This document shows, piece by piece, positions 1-5,251 of a stretch of DNA of 8,377 nucleotides. Every line of letters starts with the position of its first letter. Positions within the stretch are counted from its first letter, which is position 1. The stretch comes from Roseburia sp. (GTDB lineage Bacteria > Bacillota > Clostridia > Lachnospirales > Lachnospiraceae): the NCBI GenBank assembly GCA_017626625.1, contig JAGAIK010000195.1:1-8377 (forward strand). Direction: 5' to 3'. The notes beneath the pieces are model-generated. The model was given only the letters and a program-made list of their open reading frames with translations, searched no databases and was not told the origin of the DNA. The translations under genes were made by a program, and so were the position numbers.

Positions 1-2366
1 ATGAGCCATTAACCCTCACCGATGAAGATTGGAAAAACGGTTATTATACAAAGACGGATGCAGATGGAACGAAGGAAGAGGTAGAGTACAATACATATTC
101 CTCATATGTTTCTGCACGTAATACGTATCAGAGGGTTGATGTGGATGATTTAACAAATACCTATAACTATTTCCGTGTGCGTGCGAAGGTAACCTATGAC
201 AATGAGGTATACGACGGTATGTACGGAGATTTCTCAAACGAAGTGTTAGTGCAGAAATCCAGCGAAGTGGCAAATCTTCCGACTATCGCTCTGAAAGTAG
301 AAAATCAGGCAGATGACGGTACCTTCAAGCTGACCTGGGATGCGCCAGATTTCGCCAATACAGGAACAAACAGCATCCGTATTTATTACTCTACCGATGC
401 CTCTGTATTTGCTTCCAATGAATTTAAGGCTATTTTAGCAGATCCGCAGTATAAGGAAGTAGATTATACATACTGTGAGGAAGATGGCGAGCAGAACTGC
501 ACAAATCCGGCACATACCATAAATGTGGCTTATAAAAACCAGAAGTCCTATGTAGACCAGGATGAGGTTTCAGAGGCAGTCTCCATTGCGAAAAAGAAAG
601 TTTCTTATTATTCTGTAAACGGTACAGAGGATGAAATTTCCAGCGATGATATGTCTTTAGAAACAGGTAAGAAATATTATTTTGTAGCAGCAGTTAAAAG
701 CTCTGCAAAAGCAGACGAAAGCCGTCCGGATATCACTCCATATGAAATCAATGGTGTAAAATACGGCTTTTACAATGACGTTACGGTTTCTTCCCAGGTA
801 TCTGCAACAGAGACTATGGGGGAGATTTCCAAACCTTCCACAAAATCAGCGAAGACAAGCATTACCATGACCTTTGCGAAAAACAGCCGCATTACCGGTT
901 ACCAGATTTACCGCAAAAACAGCAAGGGTAAATATGCGAAGATTGCCACCACAACTTCAGGACAGTATGTGGATAAGGACTTAAAAGAAGGTACAACCTA
1001 CAGTTACAAAGCAAGAGCATACGTATACAACACAGTAACCAAGAAGACAATTTACAGCGATTATGTATGTTTCTCTGCTGAGACAAGTGCAAGCAACTAC
1101 ATTGATTTAACCGCTGTAAAAGCAAGCAAGAATTCTGTAAAATTGACCTGGACGAAAGTTTCAGGTGCAACCAAATATGAAATTTACAGAACCTCTACTT
1201 CTTCTACAGACACGAATACCTCTAAGAAAACAGGGGTTGCATCCAATGCAAAATGGAAATTAGTAAAGACCATTACAAAGGCAAAAACAGTCAAATATAC
1301 GGACAAGAAATTAAATGCCGGCGAGACATATTCCTACAAAGTAATCGCTTACTATAAGGCTGGCAAGGAGACAAAACAGATTGAGGCGGCAGACAGCGTT
1401 GTATTAAAACTGGAGAAACCTCAGAATGTGGTAGCATTATTAAAAGGCTCCACTGTAAATGTAACATGGGATGCAGACAAATATGCAACCGAATACGAAG
1501 TACGCTATACCAAATATAATGCACAGGGCAAAGCATATACAGACGAACCTGTAGTAGCAACTGCAAAGAGTGCAAAATACAGCATCAAAGGCTTGAAGGC
1601 AGGGGAATATGTAAATGTTTCCGTACGTGCAACCAACGGAAAACAGTGGACCGCATGGACCAGCGCCAGCGAGACAATGAATCTTCCGGCAGTAACTTCT
1701 GTTTCCGCTAAGAATGTAACCGTAAAAGATGCCAACGGTGTGGTAAGCACCAAGGTAAAAGTAAGCTGGAAAGCAGTTTCCGGTGCAGCATACTACAGAG
1801 TATACCGTTCTACCAGCCCGGTAGGTACTTATAACAAAGACCTCAAGGTATATGCCGGTCCTTCTGATATGGTTGCCATCGTAAAAGAAAGCAACACGGA
1901 TGAGACTTACAGTACAGTAAGCTATGATGATTACAAAGGACAGAGCGGCACGATTGTAGGAACCAGTGCGGTTGACGGCGGACAGCTTCAGACAGGCGTT
2001 ACCTATTATTACTATGTAAGAGCTTATGCAGAAAACGGCACGGCAATGTCTGCTGGTTATGCAAAAAATGCAAGCGTTACCTTCAACGCAACGCCGAGCA
2101 TTAAATCCGTAAAAGCAACTAAGGGTAAAGTAACCGTTAAGATTAACAAAGTTGCCGGAGCAAAGAAATATGTGGTATACCGTTCTACCAAGAAGAACAA
2201 AGGCTATGTAGAAATCGGAACCACAAAGAAACTTACTTATGTAGACAAGAAAGCTTCGAAAGGCAAAACTTACTACTACAAAGTAGTTGCAGTAGGAACC
2301 AATGCCCTGAAAGCAGATTTTGAAACAGGAATGTCTGCAGCTTCTAAAAAAGTAAAGGCAAAATAA
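1..2366 (+). CDS. Fibronectin type III repeat surface/secreted protein, 5' truncated by window edge
   Basis: The frame is open from base 3 to the TAA at 2364-2366 (787 residues visible), so the real start lies upstream; the in-frame GTG at 141 has no ribosome binding site and falls inside a domain. Seven FnIII-like units can be traced, roughly 3-275 (partial), 276-818, 819-1090, 1095-1418, 1419-1682, 1683-2090 and 2091-2363. They show the family pattern: a W in strand B (KLTWD, KLTWTKVSG, NVTWDA, KVSWKAVSG), Y.IYR/Y.VYRS in strand C, and Y.YKV.A in strand F. Units 2 and 6 carry insertions; the one in unit 2 holds a Cys-X7-Cys pair. The last unit is very lysine-rich (about 23 K, 1 R against 4 D/E by hand count). 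No LPXTG, membrane segment or SLH domain is present at the C terminus. Such arrays usually act as adhesins or as spacers on extracellular enzymes; an N-terminal catalytic domain could lie outside the window. A strong terminator follows directly. Confidence 0.9.
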   Translation, partial: EPLTLTDEDWKNGYYTKTDADGTKEEVEYNTYSSYVSARNTYQRVDVDDLTNTYNYFRVRAKVTYDNEVYDGMYGDFSNEVLVQKSSEVANLPTIALKVENQADDGTFKLTWDAPDFANTGTNSIRIYYSTDASVFASNEFKAILADPQYKEVDYTYCEEDGEQNCTNPAHTINVAYKNQKSYVDQDEVSEAVSIAKKKVSYYSVNGTEDEISSDDMSLETGKKYYFVAAVKSSAKADESRPDITPYEINGVKYGFYNDVTVSSQVSATETMGEISKPSTKSAKTSITMTFAKNSRITGYQIYRKNSKGKYAKIATTTSGQYVDKDLKEGTTYSYKARAYVYNTVTKKTIYSDYVCFSAETSASNYIDLTAVKASKNSVKLTWTKVSGATKYEIYRTSTSSTDTNTSKKTGVASNAKWKLVKTITKAKTVKYTDKKLNAGETYSYKVIAYYKAGKETKQIEAADSVVLKLEKPQNVVALLKGSTVNVTWDADKYATEYEVRYTKYNAQGKAYTDEPVVATAKSAKYSIKGLKAGEYVNVSVRATNGKQWTAWTSASETMNLPAVTSVSAKNVTVKDANGVVSTKVKVSWKAVSGAAYYRVYRSTSPVGTYNKDLKVYAGPSDMVAIVKESNTDETYSTVSYDDYKGQSGTIVGTSAVDGGQLQTGVTYYYYVRAYAENGTAMSAGYAKNASVTFNATPSIKSVKATKGKVTVKINKVAGAKKYVVYRSTKKNKGYVEIGTTKKLTYVDKKASKGKTYYYKVVAVGTNALKADFETGMSAASKKVKAK

Positions 2367-2373
2367 TGATATA

Positions 2374-2421
2374 GCCATACGAAAAAAGATGTCGTTTGAT
2401 ACGGCATCTTTTTTTCGTGGC
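2374..2421 (+). terminator. Strong intrinsic terminator after the FnIII gene
   Basis: A near-perfect inverted repeat starts eight bases past the stop codon. The left arm 2379-2395 (ACGAAAAAAGATGTCGT) pairs with 2401-2418 (ACGGCATCTTTTTTTCGT) with one wobble and one extra T, around the 5-base loop TTGAT. Flanking GCC/GGC bases lengthen the stem. The arms themselves carry an A-run on the left and a T-run on the right, so the hairpin could stop transcription from either side. It separates the FnIII gene from the downstream operon. Confidence 0.88.
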
Positions 2422-2441
2422 GCGGATTTGCCAGGCTGTCA

Positions 2442-2470
2442 TTGAAAAAGACTGGAATCTTTGTTATAAT
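2442..2470 (+). promoter_or_regulatory. Near-consensus sigma-A promoter for the transglutaminase-like operon
   Basis: TTGAAA (2442-2447) and TATAAT (2465-2470) are separated by exactly 17 bp. This is a 5/6 match to the -35 and a perfect -10. Transcription would begin near 2477, giving a leader of about 40 nt before the TTG start. It lies just after the terminator and before the first of two closely spaced genes, the expected place for an operon promoter. I see no clear operator palindrome or riboswitch in the short leader. Confidence 0.85.
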
Positions 2471-2504
2471 CTAGGAGATAAGGCACAGAAGACAAGAAAC
2501 AATC

Positions 2505-2510
2505 GGAGGT
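2505..2510 (+). promoter_or_regulatory. Ribosome binding site that fixes a TTG start
   Basis: GGAGGT ends 6-7 nt before the TTG at 2517-2519. The next in-frame ATG is codon 10, inside the hydrophobic core of the signal peptide, and starting there would delete the Lys-Lys-Arg n-region. The TTG start is therefore strongly preferred. Confidence 0.85.
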
Positions 2511-2516
2511 AGTTTT

Positions 2517-5231
2517 TTGAAAAAAAGATGTTTGGCAGTGCTGATGGCTGTTTGCGTGATGTTGGGAACGGTGATTACCCCAGGCGGCGTTCAGGCAGCA
2601 GAAACAGCAGATACTGTGTCAGAGGAAGAATTAACAGAAGAAGAACTTCCCACAGGCGGTCTGCTTCCGGTGGAAGAACTGACTGTCCCGGAGGAAGAGG
2701 CAGAGTATTTTGAGGAAACAGCGGAATACAGCATGAGAAGTTCTGCTAGTTATTATGGTTCTGAGTGGGAGAAGTACGGCAATTATTATTTTTACAATCA
2801 GATGAGCGAGGCGGAACGTGATTATTGGGATTCCCTGCAGGCAATGTGCACGCAGTATATGGACCAGAACACGCCGGGAACTGCCGTGAAAAGCGACGGC
2901 GTGGCGACCGGAAAATACCGCACGAAACTGGTGGCAAGCAGCATGGGGCTTTCCTTAGCGGAGATGAAGCAGTTAGCAAGGATTTTCCGGTATAACAATC
3001 CGCAGTACTATTTTTTGAATAATACCATATGGTGCACTTCTTCGGCAGTTGGTTTTGGGATTTACAGCGCTTTTGCCGGCACGGAGGACAGACAGAAGGC
3101 AACAGAGAAAGTAAGAGAACAGGTGGTGGCATGGCAGGCTCAGATAGATGCCTGCAGCACGGATGAGGAAAAGGTGAAGCTGATTCATGACCTGATTATC
3201 GAAAAGGTGGAATACAATGATGCAATTTATGACAAGGATTTTGACGAGAACACGGAGTATTCCCAGTCTGCCTACAGTGTATTCTGCACAGATTATACGG
3301 TATGTGCCGGGTATGCCCAGGCATTCGAGATGATGTGCAATGGTTCCGGCATTGATGCAGTGACAGTCACCAGCTCGAACCATGAGTGGAACAAAGTCAG
3401 GATTAACGATTCCTGGTATAATGTGGACTGTACCTGGGATGACCAGAACGGCACGGTGTATTATTCTTATTTTGAGCGTAACGATGCTGTGTTTGATACG
3501 AATTCCAGCCATTATGAGGAAAGCTTCTGGGAAAAATATCTTCCCGTGTGTACCTTAGATTCCGGTGCTAACGGGGCTTCCTCCGGAACGCTGCCCCGGA
3601 TTACGGAACAGACGGCGGTTCCGGTGCTAACGGCTGACGTTTTGGGGGGCGAATATGTTTTACAAATCGAAAGCAGCACGCCGGGGGCACAGATTTACTA
3701 TACCTTAGACGGTAGCACGCCGGAGGTAAGCGGGGCAAAGGCTTACCGTTATACCGGAAGCTTGGAGATAACAGAGGATATGATGCTGCAGGCAGTTGCA
3801 GTCTGCAACGGTTATTGGGACAGTGAGGCAGTTTCGAAAGAGGTTGCCATGAAAAAGGCATGTACGGTATCCTTTGATGGAAACGGGGGAACCGGAACCA
3901 TGGAAAATCTGAGGGTATATGAAGGAATCGAGTCATATCTGCCGGAAAATACGTTTCAGCGGGAGGGCTACCGCTTTACCGGGTGGAATACCAGTGCGGA
4001 CGGAAGCGGAACAGTTTATGCGGATGGAGCGCAGATGACCGGATTGACGCAGGATATCACGTTGTATGCACAATGGGAGATTGTCACTTACCGTATTACT
4101 TATGAATTAGACGGCGGTGAAAATGCAGCAAATCCTGCAAGCTATACCTGTACTGACAGTTTTACCCTGCAGAAACCGGAAAAAACAGGCTACACCTTTG
4201 CGGGATGGTATACTGACGCAGACTTTTACAGCCCGGCAGCAGGGATTACGGCAGGCAGTACCGGGGACAAGGTTTTTTATGCAAAATGGCAGCCGAACCG
4301 TTACCGCATTACATTTTTCGGAAATGGCAACAGCAGCGGCTCTATGGAAAACATGGCAGATTTACAGTATGACACGGCATACAGTCTCCCTGTGAACACA
4401 TATAAAAGAACAGAGTATGTTTTTGCCGGATGGAACACAAGGGCAGACGGTAGCGGCGCAGCGTTTTCTGACGGAGCAGTAATTCAAAACCTTACCGCAG
4501 TTCCTGACGGGGAGATTACGCTGTATGCGCAGTGGTCAGTGAAGAGCTATACCATTACTTATCAGTTGAACGGCGGAAAGAATAATAAAGATAATCCGGT
4601 TTCCTACACAAAATCTTCCGCTGCCATTACTTTAAAAAATCCTACCCGCACAGGTTACAAATTTTTAGGCTGGTATACCAACAGTAAATGTACGAAAAAG
4701 GCAACACAGATAAAGAAGGGTTCTACCGGGAATAAGACCTTTTATGCAAAATGGGAGGCAAAAACGTATACCATTTGCTTTAAGGGGAACGGCAGCACCA
4801 GCGGAAAGATGAGTTCTTTAACGTCCAGAAAATACGGAAAAAACTACCAGCTAACCGCCAATAAATTTAAGAGAACAGGCTATACCTTTGCCGGATGGAA
4901 TACCAAAAAGGACGGAAGCGGAACTACATATAAAAATAAGGCAAAGGTAAAGAATCTCACGGCAAAATCCGGCGGAAAAGTTGTTCTTTACGCCCAGTGG
5001 AAAAAGACGAAATATACCATTACCTACAAATTAAAAGGCGGGAAAAACGCCGCCAAAAATCCGGGCTATTATTACTATACCACCCAAACAATTACCCTGA
5101 AAAAGCCTACCCGGAAGGGGTATCAGTTTGTGGGGTGGTACAGTGACAGCAAATATAAAAACAAAGTAACAAAAATCAAAAAAGGAAGTACAGGAAACAT
5201 CACACTTTATGCAAAGTGGAAAAAGAAATAA
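2517..5231 (+). CDS. Secreted transglutaminase-like protein with chitobiase C-terminal-like domain and six InlB B-type repeats
   Basis: A 904-aa exported protein starting at TTG. Residues 1-27 are a type I signal peptide (MKKRCLAVLM..., probable cleavage VQA-AE). A short acidic linker follows, with LPTGGLLP at 44-51. Residues about 73-212 form an N-terminal module containing FRYNNPQYYFLNN. The transglutaminase-like domain spans about 215-310 with a complete triad: Cys263 (TVCAGYAQAF), His289 (NHEWNKV) and Asp304 (WYNVDCTWDD). A chitobiase/hexosaminidase C-terminal-like domain (about 362-447, IYYTLDGSTPE at 393-403) comes next, then six alternating GWNT/GWYT repeats to the C terminus. No sortase signal or C-terminal membrane helix is present. 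The family includes cross-linking enzymes and cysteine peptidases, and the sequence does not decide between them. A paralogue follows after 20 bp, implying co-transcription from the promoter at 2442. The triad and domain calls are firm; the substrate is unknown. Confidence 0.92.
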   Translation: MKKRCLAVLMAVCVMLGTVITPGGVQAAETADTVSEEELTEEELPTGGLLPVEELTVPEEEAEYFEETAEYSMRSSASYYGSEWEKYGNYYFYNQMSEAERDYWDSLQAMCTQYMDQNTPGTAVKSDGVATGKYRTKLVASSMGLSLAEMKQLARIFRYNNPQYYFLNNTIWCTSSAVGFGIYSAFAGTEDRQKATEKVREQVVAWQAQIDACSTDEEKVKLIHDLIIEKVEYNDAIYDKDFDENTEYSQSAYSVFCTDYTVCAGYAQAFEMMCNGSGIDAVTVTSSNHEWNKVRINDSWYNVDCTWDDQNGTVYYSYFERNDAVFDTNSSHYEESFWEKYLPVCTLDSGANGASSGTLPRITEQTAVPVLTADVLGGEYVLQIESSTPGAQIYYTLDGSTPEVSGAKAYRYTGSLEITEDMMLQAVAVCNGYWDSEAVSKEVAMKKACTVSFDGNGGTGTMENLRVYEGIESYLPENTFQREGYRFTGWNTSADGSGTVYADGAQMTGLTQDITLYAQWEIVTYRITYELDGGENAANPASYTCTDSFTLQKPEKTGYTFAGWYTDADFYSPAAGITAGSTGDKVFYAKWQPNRYRITFFGNGNSSGSMENMADLQYDTAYSLPVNTYKRTEYVFAGWNTRADGSGAAFSDGAVIQNLTAVPDGEITLYAQWSVKSYTITYQLNGGKNNKDNPVSYTKSSAAITLKNPTRTGYKFLGWYTNSKCTKKATQIKKGSTGNKTFYAKWEAKTYTICFKGNGSTSGKMSSLTSRKYGKNYQLTANKFKRTGYTFAGWNTKKDGSGTTYKNKAKVKNLTAKSGGKVVLYAQWKKTKYTITYKLKGGKNAAKNPGYYYYTTQTITLKKPTRKGYQFVGWYSDSKYKNKVTKIKKGSTGNITLYAKWKKK
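3864..5228 (+). repeat. Six alternating InlB B-type (Listeria-Bacteroides) repeats, order A-B-A-B-A-B
   Basis: Coding repeats of about 72-82 residues. A-type units (GNG...SG.M, GY.F.GWNT..DGSG, LYAQW) lie at 3864-4079, 4296-4538 and 4761-5006. B-type units (ITY.L.GG.N, GY.F.GWY, GSTGNK, YAKW) lie at 4080-4295, 4539-4760 and 5007-5228. This beta-grasp-like repeat family is typical of bacterial surface proteins, where it acts as stalk or adhesion modules. The first three units are acidic and the last three extremely lysine-rich. The DNA also becomes visibly more A-rich from about 4540 onward. Confidence 0.9.
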
Positions 5232-5237
5232 GATAAG

Positions 5238-5243
5238 AGGAGG
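5238..5243 (+). promoter_or_regulatory. Ribosome binding site for the second paralogue, TTG start
   Basis: A perfect AGGAGG sits 8 nt before the TTG at 5252-5254. An ATG at 5247 is only 3 nt away and opens a two-codon frame (ATG-TTT-TGA) whose stop overlaps the TTG, so it cannot be the gene start. The TTG start restores the MKKRCLAV n-region shared with the upstream paralogue. Confidence 0.85.
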
Positions 5244-5251
5244 AAGATGTT

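Noticed and set aside
141..143. GTG as the start codon of the FnIII gene
   Set aside because: The frame is open back to base 3, upstream residues read as ordinary protein, there is no ribosome binding site, and the GTG falls within an FnIII domain.
1440..2378. Long reverse-strand open frame (about 312 codons) opposite the FnIII gene
   Set aside because: Its translation is rich in Cys, Phe and Tyr with no recognisable domain, and it exactly shadows a well-supported FnIII coding region; codon bias of the forward gene explains it. Other reverse-strand frames at 2973-3512, 3601-3936 and 5031-5501 fail likewise.
2520..2526. A7 tract after the start codon as a phase-variation switch (also 5255-5261 and 7653-7659)
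   Set aside because: Seven A residues are short for slippage and are the expected outcome of encoding Lys-Lys-Arg; all three frames are intact.
2517..2600. Lipoprotein signal in the paralogues because of Cys5 and Cys13
   Set aside because: Neither Cys is in a lipobox after the hydrophobic core; the peptides end in AXA-type sites (VQA-AE, VYA-AE).
2646..2660. LPTGG as a sortase cell-wall sorting signal
   Set aside because: It lies about 20 residues after the signal peptide, with no following hydrophobic helix and basic tail; sorting signals are C-terminal.
3864..5228. Repeats as CRISPR or noncoding tandem array
   Set aside because: Periodicity of about 220-245 bp is in-frame and protein-level (GW and YA.W motifs), with diverged DNA and no short identical repeats with spacers.
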